Origin: JAEUUM01 sp038326165
Lineage (GTDB): Bacteria > Bacteroidota > Bacteroidia > Chitinophagales > Saprospiraceae
Assembly: GCA_038326165.1 (NCBI GenBank)
Contig: JBBQJT010000022.1
Coordinates: 1 to 47,977 of the forward strand
Length of the DNA stretch: 47,977 nucleotides
Direction of reading: 5' to 3'
The notes under the pieces are model-generated. The model saw only the letters and a list, made by a program, of their open reading frames with translations, did not search any database and was not told the origin of the DNA. The position numbers and the translations under genes are program-made. This document shows, piece after piece, positions 26,085 through 35,630 of the stretch. The number at the start of each line of letters is the position of its first letter. Positions within the stretch are counted from its first letter, which is position 1.

Positions 26085-27408
26085 CTTGTGATTTTGTATT
26101 TTCAAGCTTTTCAATCTTGCGGGTTAATAGTTGTCTTTGTTCATCAAACCATTCTCTTGACGGTCTATCGGCCAAGTGCTCTCTATAATAAACTTGGTCT
26201 ATTGCTTTGATAACTGCCTTCTTGATGTATGGGTCTTTTTGGTTGCGATATTCTTTCTTCAACAGCTCTGCAACCTCTTGATTGGGTACCCTTGATATGG
26301 CCGATATTGCTAGCAGGTATTTGTCCTTTGGTAGCTTTTCCTTTAATTTGGCTAAGAAAAACTCACTCGCTATTTGCCTTCCTGGTAATCCATAAACAAA
26401 GTCACGAAATCCTGATGCACTTTCATTAAAAAAACTTGGATATGAATCGAAGTTTTCTTCTAATAATTGCTTGTTTCTAACATCTCCAGTAATTCCAAGT
26501 AACCTATTGCTTTGAATTGGTAATTCCTTTTAAAATAAATCTTTCCTATTGAAGATCAAATCATTTATTGCAGTGCTTTTGTTTCTGATAAGGCTTAAAA
26601 ATAGCAGAGAAATACATGAACTTGATACAAATTCTGTTTCACCATAGTTTGCGATTTGCACTTGTTTATAATCCAATAATTTTGCATTTTCCAAATCATT
26701 ATATAAATACGCTCCCCAATCATTGATTTTATTTTGCATGATATTCAAAAATAGATGAAAACTTCCAAATCCGCCGTCGACCCAAACTTTCCTTTTCTGA
26801 ATCAAATTTTCCATATAATCAATATCAGTCATTCTTCTATTCAAAATCTTTTTTAGTGAATCTGTAACAGATTCTGTATAGTCTTTTGAAAAATTTTTTG
26901 AACTTAATACTTCTGTAAAATTCAAATAATCGTATGCTTCTCGATAGACTTGATATTGCTTGTTGCGATATTTTTTTAGGAGCAAGTAGTAATACCTCAA
27001 AGATTGAAGGCTAAGCAACAAACTATCATTGCTTTTAATTTGTTGGACCTCGAGATAGGAGCATATTCCTCTATCCGTGATGTTCCAAGTCAAATCATAT
27101 TGAATGATTAGTTCTGTCATCAATATATCTAATTTGGATAGAATCATTGTGTCATTCTGGGGATACAAACTTTCTACCATTGGAATGAAATCAGTATAAT
27201 TAGGCTGATTTTTATATGAAATGCATTTCCTAAGTGTATTGTTTATGATTGTTGTCTCGCCCAAATTCACTAATACAGAATCACTGGTATAATTAACGAT
27301 TACCCTGTTGCGGATAACCTGCAAAATACTATCAGAAGAACCATTTTGACACCAAAGCTCAATACCAGATACCATGAGTAAGGTAATTAAGCAATATTTT
27401 ATTTTCAT
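26074..27408 (-). pseudogene. Secreted helical protein interrupted by one in-frame TAA
   Basis: A single reading frame runs from ATG 27408 to a TAA at 26076-26074 and is broken only by a TAA at 26532-26530. The first part is 292 residues with a signal peptide (ITLLMVSGIELWCQ). The rest, about 151 codons (KELPIQSNRLLGITGDV onward), continues in frame with no good start codon; the first usable one is TTG at 26262. The C-terminal part (KYLLAISAISRVPNQEVAEL, then YRNQKDPYIKKAVIKAIDQ) looks like HEAT-like helical repeats. The full length would be about 444 codons and would overlap the next gene by 11 nt, as in a normal operon. Nonsense mutation, recoding or a base error are all possible. No known family. 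Confidence 0.7.
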
Positions 27409-27422
27409 GTCCATAATTTTCC

Positions 27423-28645
27423 TTAATATTTTTTGGCTGGGTCAAAAGACCAATCAGCTTGATTCATTAGATTGATACACTGCTTTTCTTTTTCATGACA
27501 ACGGTCCTCTTCATAATAAGTGCCCCAACCATCATCTGTCCAGTTTGATCCATAATGGGATTTATAGCTGTCATCTATATTAGGACTAAATTGGTATTTT
27601 AAAGATTTGGCAATCATTTTCTCCCACTCATCATTATACCCATCATTGTCTAAATCAAGATCAGTTTGATACCCATCTTTCCAATTTTCATAAAATATTT
27701 TCCAATGTTCCAATTCATGGTAAAAGTTTTCTGAGAACACTCCAATTCCTGTTACCTCGTCATTGCCAATATCCTTGAATCCGCACCCATGCCCTATCTT
27801 AATAATTGGATTTTTAAAAAATCTTTTCCCGCCATAGTTATTACCATCCAAGTATGGCAGTGCTCTCTTGCCTTTGGAGGAGTTGCCAATTAATTCTTTA
27901 ATAATATACTCCTTCCCAGCTACCAATGTTCCGTACGTCACACGATCATCAGGGCTGTAAACTTTATTCTCATCAAAGGCATACTTCCCTGTGTTTATGT
28001 ATTCAAAAGTGATATTTACAGGTGTTCCTGTCGCCCATACTTTTGTTTCAGGATCAACAAATTTGATATTCACTATATTTTGATTTTCAGTTGGTATTTG
28101 ACTCCAATAATAAAACCAATTGGGGACATTGGGGTCGTTTGGATTCGCGTCATCTTTCCTAAAAAAAACTTCCACACCATTTATTGTTGCTCCTGGTGTC
28201 TGACCGTCTTCAGTAACCATGACAGTGCCATGTGCCTTAGCTAAATCTTCATTTCCAATTGGGTGTTTTGCATTCGGATGTAAGCATTGCCCTCCCTTTG
28301 AAAGTTTGTACCCATTGGCAAAGGTGCCAATCCCCAATAATTTATAAATCCTTTGACTCCTCCATCATAGCCAGCTCGCCAATCAAATGCACCTGGAGGC
28401 TTATTAGGAGTCTTGGCTTTGTAACTGATTGATTCTGTTTTGTCGGCAGTGGGTCCACTGATGACTACCTTATGTTTTTTATTCCTACTCGAAAAATCTG
28501 TAATTTCTAAATTGATCACACATTCAATACTTGTTTGTCCTGGTGGTGGATTAGGAGGATGCAACAGCTGCCCGCACACAGCAGAACTTTCCATAAATTT
28601 AGCCAAATCAATAAGAAATATTTTGGAGTTTGGCTTGCAAAACAT
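27423..28645 (-). pseudogene. Putative HExxH metallopeptidase broken by a frameshift
   Basis: An N-terminal piece (134 residues from ATG 28645, of which about 105 are in the true frame) and a larger piece (about 300 residues ending at 27423) lie in different frames and join sensibly at a GGGG run near 28330-28333. One additional G would give a continuous product, KGFINYWGIGTFANGYKLSK, of about 407 residues. The large part has HELEH, a zincin-type HExxH motif, in ENFYHELEHWKIFYEN, followed by a calcium-binding-like DLDLDNDGYNDEWE. No signal peptide is seen at the N-terminus. I recognise no family. It is the first gene of the three-gene operon, 14 nt before the next gene. Mutation and sequencing error cannot be separated here. 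Confidence 0.65.
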
Positions 28646-28944
28646 AATGAAAGTTTAAGCCAATGTAATGGCTTTTTATTGAATTCTATCATTAATCTGA
28701 AAATATTTCATTGTTGCAGCTTTATAGTTGCCGATACTCAATATTGAGCAAAATCATTAAAATTCTAATTTCTAATGAACGTTTTAGAGTTAAAGCAAAA
28801 ACCGAAATGATAAATTGTCAACCCATTTCACGATTTACTTGACTCTAAGGAGGCTTAACGAACCGCCATTAAGTACAAAGTAATTTCAATAAATTTCATG
28901 CGCTTAGCAACCATATTGCTGCACTTTTCGTTACACAGCGACTT
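28646..28944. other. Divergent intergenic region
   Basis: 299 nt between the broken operon (minus) and the OmpA-family gene (plus). It holds a hairpin AAGCCA/TGGCTT with following T-rich sequence (28657-28680, plus direction) and a 12-bp palindrome CTCAATATTGAG at 28737-28748 that could be an operator. No good promoter match is seen for either direction. Confidence 0.45.
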
Positions 28945-30168
28945 ATGTGGAAGAATTTGATTTTGGCTTGTACTTCGTTGTTTGTTTGGAATACATCCTC
29001 AGGCCAAAGTATTACTGTGCAGGCTGATAAAGAGTCCATCACACAGAGGTTGGATGCACTAAAGCTTATCAATGATGGAACAGCACGTATCCAATTCTAT
29101 TCGGGCAAAAAAGAAAATGTGATCCAACAAGTTTATGTTGAAATATCACCTTTGGTCAAATCCGTTAACCTCAATAAACTGGTAGGAAAGAAGAGTGATG
29201 AAACTGGTGCAAATTCAACTGTTGTGCTGGATCAAAATTATACCATAGATCAAGAAGGAGGAATCAATTTCAGTGCAAATACAGATGTAGAATATAAAAT
29301 CACTTCCCGTAGCGCTGGATATGAAGAAACCATCAACTTCATCTCGGGAAAGGAATTGCTTTTCAATGACAATATTGCTTTTGACATGAAATCCGTCAAA
29401 TGCAAAAATTTGACAGGCTTGCTTGCCATCAAGAATATCGTTTATGGCCCTTCCAATATTTTAATCAGAATCTTGAATCAGCAAAGTGGTGTTGCTATGA
29501 GAATACCCGTTGATCCTAACGGCTATTTTCCAGTGTGTCTTGAATTTGGTAAATCATATATGGTTGAAGCCGAATTGCCAAATGGCTCCAAATACAGCAT
29601 AAAACTTCCAATAGTAGGTGATGAAAAGCAGTCCGTAAATCAAACTTTTTACGAAAAAGACTTTGACATTTTCATCAGAGAACAGGGAAAGGATGTTTTG
29701 ACTCATTCTACCATCAATGGCATTTTAACTGGTAGCCACTCCAATACGGAAATGAAGAAGTACTTCCTTGGTAGCAGTCAATTGAGCTTTAAGGAAGGGC
29801 AAGTTATTCAACTTGGCAAATACGCATACGATTACAATACCTATATCTTATCAGATAATTGCAAGCGTGAACTTGAATTGCTGGATCAGTTGTTGAAACT
29901 TAATCCTGACCTAAAACTTGCATTTCGGGTGCACACAGATTGCAATGGCAGCAAGGAATTCAACCAACGGTTTACTTTGGATATTGCAGATAAACTCGTA
30001 AAATTCCTAACAAACAGGGGAATTGATCCTAAGAGATTGAAAGCCAGAGGAATGGGTGAAATTGAACCAATTAATAGGTGCAAGGATGGTATCCAATGCA
30101 ATGAGGAAGAGCACATATTAAACAGAAGACTCGAAATTGAAATATTGGATGCTGATCAAAGCAATTGA
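28945..30168 (+). CDS. OmpA-family outer membrane protein
   Basis: 407 residues, signal peptide ending SSGQ. The N-terminal two thirds are beta-rich and have no assigned family. The C-terminal OmpA-like peptidoglycan-binding domain spans about 285-400, with ELELLDQLLKLNPDLKLAF, HTDCNGSKEFNQRFTLDIAD and RLKARGMGEIEP, ending NRRLEIEIL. The conserved Asp and Arg that hold diaminopimelate are in these segments. It is likely anchored to the outer membrane or periplasmic and tethers the envelope to peptidoglycan. It is unrelated in sequence to the neighbouring broken operon. Confidence 0.92.
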   Translation: MWKNLILACTSLFVWNTSSGQSITVQADKESITQRLDALKLINDGTARIQFYSGKKENVIQQVYVEISPLVKSVNLNKLVGKKSDETGANSTVVLDQNYTIDQEGGINFSANTDVEYKITSRSAGYEETINFISGKELLFNDNIAFDMKSVKCKNLTGLLAIKNIVYGPSNILIRILNQQSGVAMRIPVDPNGYFPVCLEFGKSYMVEAELPNGSKYSIKLPIVGDEKQSVNQTFYEKDFDIFIREQGKDVLTHSTINGILTGSHSNTEMKKYFLGSSQLSFKEGQVIQLGKYAYDYNTYILSDNCKRELELLDQLLKLNPDLKLAFRVHTDCNGSKEFNQRFTLDIADKLVKFLTNRGIDPKRLKARGMGEIEPINRCKDGIQCNEEEHILNRRLEIEILDADQSN

Positions 30169-30213
30169 AATAGAAATCTAACAACGTCAATAGGATACCG
30201 CAATCAAAAATGC

Positions 30214-31335
30214 CTATCCTCCCCTATCTGGTGTTCCATCTATCCCCGCAGTCATGGTTTGAACTATCCGCCATTCTTTAAAAAATGCCTTCAATATTAC
30301 CTTTAAACATGTGTATGTGGGCACAGCAATCAACATGCCCAATACTCCACTGATTTTGGCAGCAACCATTATGATTAAAAATATTTCAAGCGGATGTGCA
30401 TTTACACTGTTGCTATAAACATAAGGTTGCACCAAAAAATTATCCAACAATTGCATGGTCCCAAAGGTGGCCAAAACCTTAATTACCATTGGCAATATCA
30501 CAATGCTAAAACTTTGATCTATGTGGGATGAAATGGTTATCATCACCCCGAATGCCATGGCTATGATAATGCCCAAATACGGAATCACATTCATCAATGC
30601 GCCAAAAAAAGCAATCAATAATGCATTCTTAATACCCAAAATTGAAAGTGAAGCATAAATCAAGGTAGTCAGTATCGTAACCTGAGTCAAAATACCAATA
30701 AAATACCTGCGCAATAGGTTAGAGATAGTGGCCAATACATGATTGATGTGAGCTTCATATCGTTTGGGCAATGAAGACCGTAAAAAATTATCAAAACTCT
30801 TTTCTTCCTTTAAAAAAAAGAACAAAATAAACATCACCGAAGTGACAGTGATAAGGGCATTTCCCGCCATTCCAATCAACCCACTAAAGAATGAACCAAT
30901 CTTTTTAGGCTCAATCAACTTTTTGACTGAATTGAATACTTGTTCATTCAAGTCTACGCTATGATCAATCAGACCATATTGGTACAATGAATTTTTTAGA
31001 TTTTCAATGGGTTCATGTAATGTATTATTTAAGGCCTCTATATCAACATGCGATAGATTGTTGGCTTGCTCAATGACCAAAGGCACAAAAAGCCAAACAA
31101 CCAAACCAATTGAGACCAAAAAAAACAACATCGTTAATAATGAAAGAAGAGCATTGCCTGGAACAAACCTCTTGAAGGATAACCACCTGCGCAATTTACC
31201 CATCAGTGGCTTTCCCAATAAGGAGAGTACCCATGCTGATAAAATATACCCAACTATGTCACTGAAATAATACAGACAATAAAGTATCAACAACACCCCA
31301 AATGTTGCCAAAACGTTTTTTAAGTTTATTCTCAT
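30214..31335 (-). CDS. AI-2E family transporter (PerM/YdiK-like)
   Basis: 373 residues with about seven to eight membrane helices. The layout of paired helices, a charged amphipathic middle (around 105-140) and the conserved C-terminal pattern (IPYLGIIIAMAFGVMI, then QLLDNFLVQPYVYS, then HPLEIFLIIMVAAKISGVLGM) is typical of the AI-2 exporter family. Some members export autoinducer-2, others act as Na+/H+ antiporters; the substrate here is unknown. A -7 box TACATTTG on the minus strand at 31360-31353 lies 17 nt before the ATG. Confidence 0.92.
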   Translation of the reverse strand: MRINLKNVLATFGVLLILYCLYYFSDIVGYILSAWVLSLLGKPLMGKLRRWLSFKRFVPGNALLSLLTMLFFLVSIGLVVWLFVPLVIEQANNLSHVDIEALNNTLHEPIENLKNSLYQYGLIDHSVDLNEQVFNSVKKLIEPKKIGSFFSGLIGMAGNALITVTSVMFILFFFLKEEKSFDNFLRSSLPKRYEAHINHVLATISNLLRRYFIGILTQVTILTTLIYASLSILGIKNALLIAFFGALMNVIPYLGIIIAMAFGVMITISSHIDQSFSIVILPMVIKVLATFGTMQLLDNFLVQPYVYSNSVNAHPLEIFLIIMVAAKISGVLGMLIAVPTYTCLKVILKAFFKEWRIVQTMTAGIDGTPDRGG

Positions 31336-31352
31336 CTTTTGATATTCATATT

Positions 31353-31360
31353 CAAATGTA
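31353..31360 (-). promoter_or_regulatory. -7 box of the AI-2E family gene
   Basis: TACATTTG on the minus strand, 17 nt before the start codon; no clear -33 TTG. Confidence 0.4.
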
Positions 31361-31418
31361 CTTCAAAGCTTTTGCGATTTTTAATATTTTGGATTGAATT
31401 CAAAGTTAAATTTACCAA

Positions 31419-32360
31419 TTACACCTTATCGTTATCATTGTGTATGAACTTCAATGTATTCATCAGCTTTTCCTTTCCGGCTCGAGCTACAGGCGTATGT
31501 GAAAAAACTTCATGATACATTTCATCCGTCATTTCTTCCCATTCTCTGGACTTCCAATTCAACAAAGATGGGTGTGCTTCAAACTCTACTTCAGTATGCG
31601 GTTTAGAAAATCTATTCCATGGGCAAACCTGCTGACAAATATCACAGCCAAACACCCAATTCTCCATTTGGGATTTAAATACTTCTGGAATGGCTGATTT
31701 CAGCTCAATGGTCAGGTAAGAGATACATTTACTACCATCCAAAACATAACCTCGAGGCGAAATAGCATCAGTAGGACAAGCATCTATGCAGCGTGTACAA
31801 GTGCCACAATAGTCCTTTGTTGCATAGGAACCAACAAGATCCAAATCGCAAATGATTTCACCCAAAAAAAAGTAAGAACCTTGTTTAGGGTTAAGCAATA
31901 AAGTATGCTTTCCAACCCAACCGAGCCCATTTATTTGTGCCCAATCGCGTTCCATAATGGGCGCAGAATCTACAAATACCCTTCCTTCCAACATTCCAGT
32001 AACTTCTCTCATAAAATGAAAAAGCGCTTTCAATTTTTTTCGGACGACTTTGTGATAGTCTCGTCCGTGGGCATACATTGCCACTTTTGGAGCATTTGGA
32101 TCGCTTGGTGTAGCTTCAGAAAAGTAATTATAACTGAGACTAATTATCGTTTTTGCGCCCGGAACCAACTTGGCAGGATCCAGACGCATTTCGTAGTGAT
32201 TTTCCATGTACTTCATTTCGCCATGGTAATCCTTTGAAAGCCAGGAATCAAGCCTTGAAGCAATCTCATCCAATCTTCTGACCCGTGAAAATCCAATGCC
32301 AATAAAGCCCAAGCGATGCGCTTCATTGGTAATGAGTGTTTGAAGTTTGCTGGTTTCCAT
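31419..32360 (-). CDS. queG: Epoxyqueuosine reductase QueG
   Basis: Cobalamin- and two-[4Fe-4S]-dependent enzyme that reduces epoxyqueuosine to queuosine at the wobble base of certain tRNAs. 313 residues, the short form without the C-terminal HEAT repeat. Cluster cysteines are visible at 185, 188, 191 and 195 (CGTCTRCIDACPTDAI) and at 239, 242 and 246 (CDICQQVCPWN). The catalytic aspartate lies in DSAPIMERDWA near 131, and GLGWVGKHTLL follows. A -7 box TAACTTTG on the minus strand lies 84 nt before the ATG. Confidence 0.96.
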   Translation of the reverse strand: METSKLQTLITNEAHRLGFIGIGFSRVRRLDEIASRLDSWLSKDYHGEMKYMENHYEMRLDPAKLVPGAKTIISLSYNYFSEATPSDPNAPKVAMYAHGRDYHKVVRKKLKALFHFMREVTGMLEGRVFVDSAPIMERDWAQINGLGWVGKHTLLLNPKQGSYFFLGEIICDLDLVGSYATKDYCGTCTRCIDACPTDAISPRGYVLDGSKCISYLTIELKSAIPEVFKSQMENWVFGCDICQQVCPWNRFSKPHTEVEFEAHPSLLNWKSREWEEMTDEMYHEVFSHTPVARAGKEKLMNTLKFIHNDNDKV

Positions 32361-32693
32361 TGATGTTGCAAGTTACGTCATATTCCATTTTGCATGAAAT
32401 TGTTTTACGCTTAGCTATTGGATTATTTGAATAAATATATGCGCAAAGTTAATTTTCACAATAAAATACGACTTCAGATACATATTAAAAATAAAAAACA
32501 TATTAGGCAAAATATATAGTAAAATATATTTAATTATCTAACTATCAATACTATATGAAAAAATATCTACTCATATATACAAAGACTATATTTATTTCAT
32601 AAAAATATCTCGTTAAATTATTTTGCAGAATCTACGAAACTTACTATCATTGCATCACCAAAAGCATTTAGGATCATCAATCAGCCTAACTAT
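32361..32693. other. AT-rich intergenic region upstream of queG
   Basis: No gene seen. It contains the probable queG -7 box on the minus strand (32451-32444) and long A/T tracts (about 32480-32620). The region continues into the structured segment at 32694-32892. Confidence 0.5.
32444..32451 (-). promoter_or_regulatory. -7 box of queG
   Basis: TAACTTTG on the minus strand, 83 nt before the queG ATG; the -33 element is weak. Confidence 0.4.
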
Positions 32694-32892
32694 GAGAAAC
32701 CAAGTGCAGTTTTGCACATTTGCTGATTGATCCCTGAACTATCTTTCCCTGAACAAAGTTTTTTTGAACATACTCAATGAGAGGCCATCCTAACCTGAAT
32801 CATTCCTTTATGGGAGTGGAATTAGGCCAAAACCGATTTATGAAAGTACTCAACAGTACAGAGGTTATCTGCAAAACAGATAACCTTTTTTT
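32694..32892 (+). ncRNA. Candidate structured non-coding RNA before pbpC
   Basis: No open frame of note, but a series of hairpins. GTGCA/TGCAC at 32704-32717, ATTCC/GGAAT at 32802-32822, GTACT/AGTAC at 32846-32859, and a 10-bp stem followed by T7 at 32862-32892. An 8-mer CCCTGAAC is repeated at 32732 and 32747. A terminator with no gene upstream on its strand implies a short transcript. It could be an sRNA or the leader of pbpC. I found no match to 6S, tmRNA, RNase P or SRP RNA by eye. Promoter not identified. Confidence 0.45.
32862..32892 (+). terminator. Strong intrinsic terminator
   Basis: A perfect 10-bp stem (AGGTTATCTG/CAGATAACCT, 5-nt loop) followed by a run of T. It sits only about 45 nt before the pbpC start and terminates an intergenic transcript on the plus strand. 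Confidence 0.85.
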
Positions 32893-32936
32893 ATTTTAAA
32901 CGGTACCTACGTACTTTGTGATCAATTAACTAAAGG

Positions 32937-35378
32937 ATGAATATTCCTGCTATTTGGCTAAAACTATTTTTTACTGCAAAAAAGATTTCGATTTCATGCA
33001 ATCGGACTCTCCAAAAACTCGCCCAATTGGCAACTAGGAATAAGCTCAAAATTGCTCTCGCCCTAGTACTAATATGGTTCATGTCGATTCTTCCTCTAGA
33101 TTTATTCGACCTTCCCAATTCCATCATTGTGCTCGATGATCATGAAGAACTGATAGGAGCCCGTATAGCAAGCGACGGACAATGGAGGTTTCCTTTAATT
33201 GACTCCATACCAATCAAATTCAAAGAAAGCTTACTGGCATTCGAAGACAAAAGATTCAATTGGCATCCAGGGGTGGATCCAGTGAGCATGACAAGAGCCA
33301 TCTTTCAAAACCTTAAAGCTGGCAAGATTGTAAGCGGAGGAAGCACCCTAACCATGCAAACTATTCGCTTGATGCGCAAGAACCAAGTTCGAAGTATTTA
33401 TGAGAAATTGTGGGAAGCTGTTTTGGCAGTCCGGCTGGAATTGAGATACAGTAAGAAGACTATCTTGCGACTTTATGCAACGCACGCACCATTTGGGGGA
33501 AATACAGTGGGCCTAGAAACAGCATCATGGAGGTATTATCATAAAAAACCTTCACAGCTGACATGGGCAGAATCTGCTACACTAGCAGTATTGCCCAATG
33601 ACCCGAGCAATATATTTCCAGGGAAAGGAAGAGATCTTTTGCTAAAAAAACGCAACCGTGTACTCAAGCTCTTGTTAGAAAAAGGAAAAATCGATAAAGA
33701 CAATTACAATTTGAGCTTGCAAGAACCATTGCCTGACAAACCAGGAGCCTTGCCCAATCTGGTACCCCATTTTATGAATTTTATGAATAGGAATTCTCAA
33801 ATGAAAGGAACAAAAGTCTTGACCAGCATCGATAGCAAACTGCAACAAAAAATCAATGAATTGGTAATTGACGAAGCCAATGTACTTCAAGGCAATGGTA
33901 TTAACAATGTCGCCATTCTCGTTTTGGATACAAAAACAAATCAGATTGTCAGCTACACTGGCAATGTACCGATGGATCCCGGAAGTCTTGAAAGAGGAGT
34001 TGATATGATTCAACAACCTAGAAGTGTGGGAAGCTTGCTAAAGCCACTTCTCTATGCAAAAGCGATGGATGTAGGTCTCATTGCTCCGAATTCTTTCCTG
34101 ATAGATATTCCCACCACCTTTGGCGACTACAAGCCTGAAAACTTCCGCCGAACCAATGATGGATTAGCCAATACACGATCAGCCTTGGCCCGCTCGCTGA
34201 ATATTCCATTTGTCAGACTTCTGGAGCAATATGGAATACAATCATTTCATGCCGACCTCAAACAAATGGGATTTGGCAATCTGAATCCCGAGGCTTCCCA
34301 TTATGGGCTTACTATGATTGTAGGTGGTGTTGAAGCTTCTCTTTGGGATATGTGTAAAGCATACAGTGGGCTTGCCCGAACGGTCCTAAACTATCCTCAA
34401 TTGAATGGGGCGTACAATGAAGAAGAGTACCATGAACCCATTATTCAAAAATTAATCCCTAGTAAGACAAAAAAAACCAGAAAAAATGCTCCAGTAGTAT
34501 CAGCTGGTTCAGCTTGGTGTGCTTTGGATGCAATGCAAGAACTCGAACGTCCGGATGAAAGTGGTCAATGGGAAAAATTCACTTCTGCCAAAAAGATTGC
34601 CTGGAAAACGGGAACATCATTTGGGTATAAGGATGCCTGGGCAATCGGCGTCACTAGCAGGTATACCGTCGGGGTATGGGTTGGTAATTGTACCGGTGAA
34701 GGGCGACCTAACTTGATTGGTGTTTATACAGCGGCACCAATACTTTTTAAGATTTTTGATCAACTCTCACAAAGTACTTGGTTCCCCCAACCATTTGATG
34801 ACATGAAAAATATATCAATTTGTAAAGAAAGTGGATACAGAGCAGGTAGCATTTGTCCAATTGATTCAAGCTGGATTCCCAAGAATTCCTTGCGCTCGCC
34901 AGTTTGTATCTATCATAAAAATATCAGCCTCACACGTGATCACAAATATCAAGTGTTTCAAGGTTGTCACCCATATGATGATATTGAAATGGTTCCGTGG
35001 CTTGTAATACCTCCGGTTGAAGCTTTTTATTATGCCTTTCTGCATCCGGAATACAAATCCCTTCCACCAATTAAGCCGGGTTGTGAGGATGATACACAGA
35101 GGGGAATCACCGTGATGCGCAATGTTTATCCCACTGACAAAACAATCATCACCATTCCAAGGCTTGCTGACGGAAAAAGAGAAGCGGTCGTATTTAAAGC
35201 ATTTCATACAGAATCAAATGCCAAATTAATGTGGTACATCGATGAAAACTTTGAAGGAACAACCATTGATAAGCATGAAATCAACTTGCTGCCCGATCCG
35301 GGAGATCACTTATTGACATTAGTAGATGGCAAAGGAAGAAGACTAGTGAGTAGGTTCAGTATAAGATTCTTGAAATAA
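32937..35378 (+). CDS. pbpC: Penicillin-binding protein 1C
   Basis: Bifunctional class A penicillin-binding protein of the PbpC type: a glycosyltransferase polymerises lipid II and a transpeptidase crosslinks peptides. 813 residues. A membrane helix at about 40-57 is followed by the family 51 glycosyltransferase domain with EDKRFNWHPGVD near 103 and GGSTLTMQ near 134. The transpeptidase domain has the active-site SLLK near 364, SLN near 420 and KTGTS near 557. A C-terminal PbpC-type beta domain follows from about 720 (PRLADGKREAVVFKAF). The ATG at 32937 lacks a spaced Shine-Dalgarno. The catalytic serine is not always functional in this family. Confidence 0.95.
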   Translation: MNIPAIWLKLFFTAKKISISCNRTLQKLAQLATRNKLKIALALVLIWFMSILPLDLFDLPNSIIVLDDHEELIGARIASDGQWRFPLIDSIPIKFKESLLAFEDKRFNWHPGVDPVSMTRAIFQNLKAGKIVSGGSTLTMQTIRLMRKNQVRSIYEKLWEAVLAVRLELRYSKKTILRLYATHAPFGGNTVGLETASWRYYHKKPSQLTWAESATLAVLPNDPSNIFPGKGRDLLLKKRNRVLKLLLEKGKIDKDNYNLSLQEPLPDKPGALPNLVPHFMNFMNRNSQMKGTKVLTSIDSKLQQKINELVIDEANVLQGNGINNVAILVLDTKTNQIVSYTGNVPMDPGSLERGVDMIQQPRSVGSLLKPLLYAKAMDVGLIAPNSFLIDIPTTFGDYKPENFRRTNDGLANTRSALARSLNIPFVRLLEQYGIQSFHADLKQMGFGNLNPEASHYGLTMIVGGVEASLWDMCKAYSGLARTVLNYPQLNGAYNEEEYHEPIIQKLIPSKTKKTRKNAPVVSAGSAWCALDAMQELERPDESGQWEKFTSAKKIAWKTGTSFGYKDAWAIGVTSRYTVGVWVGNCTGEGRPNLIGVYTAAPILFKIFDQLSQSTWFPQPFDDMKNISICKESGYRAGSICPIDSSWIPKNSLRSPVCIYHKNISLTRDHKYQVFQGCHPYDDIEMVPWLVIPPVEAFYYAFLHPEYKSLPPIKPGCEDDTQRGITVMRNVYPTDKTIITIPRLADGKREAVVFKAFHTESNAKLMWYIDENFEGTTIDKHEINLLPDPGDHLLTLVDGKGRRLVSRFSIRFLK

Positions 35379-35630
35379 AAAAGATCCTGCATCAAAGGGA
35401 GGTTATGAACGCAGGATCAATCAACAAACATACTATGAGAAAACCGTTGTAAAGATGTAGCCATATTGAAAGAAAGTAAAGTGGAAATGTAGCAGCGGTG
35501 CAAATGAGTGGTAAACGGTTCAAAAGAATTAGAAAGCGGTAGAAAGCGTGATAGACCAATGGACATGAAAGTTAACATTTCATGCAAAAAATAATAAAAT
35601 GACAAAATGGTCTAAGAAGATGGGAGAGAC
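35379..35630. other. Intergenic region after pbpC
   Basis: 252 nt without a convincing gene. It contains the 8-bp inverted repeat described separately and a sequence at 35414-35445 resembling 32671-32700 on the other side of pbpC. Confidence 0.45.
35383..35418 (+). terminator. Hairpin after pbpC, possible terminator
   Basis: GATCCTGC (35383-35390) pairs with GCAGGATC (35411-35418) over a 20-nt loop, just after the pbpC stop. There is no T tract, so termination is uncertain. Confidence 0.4.

Noticed and set aside
28241..28337. Two genuinely overlapping genes on the minus strand
   Set aside because: The frames join at a G run to give one coherent protein, so a frameshift in one gene fits better than two overlapping genes.
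32694..32892. 6S RNA, tmRNA, RNase P or SRP RNA
   Set aside because: None of the characteristic long rod, tag reading frame or conserved cores could be seen. Left as an unidentified structured RNA.
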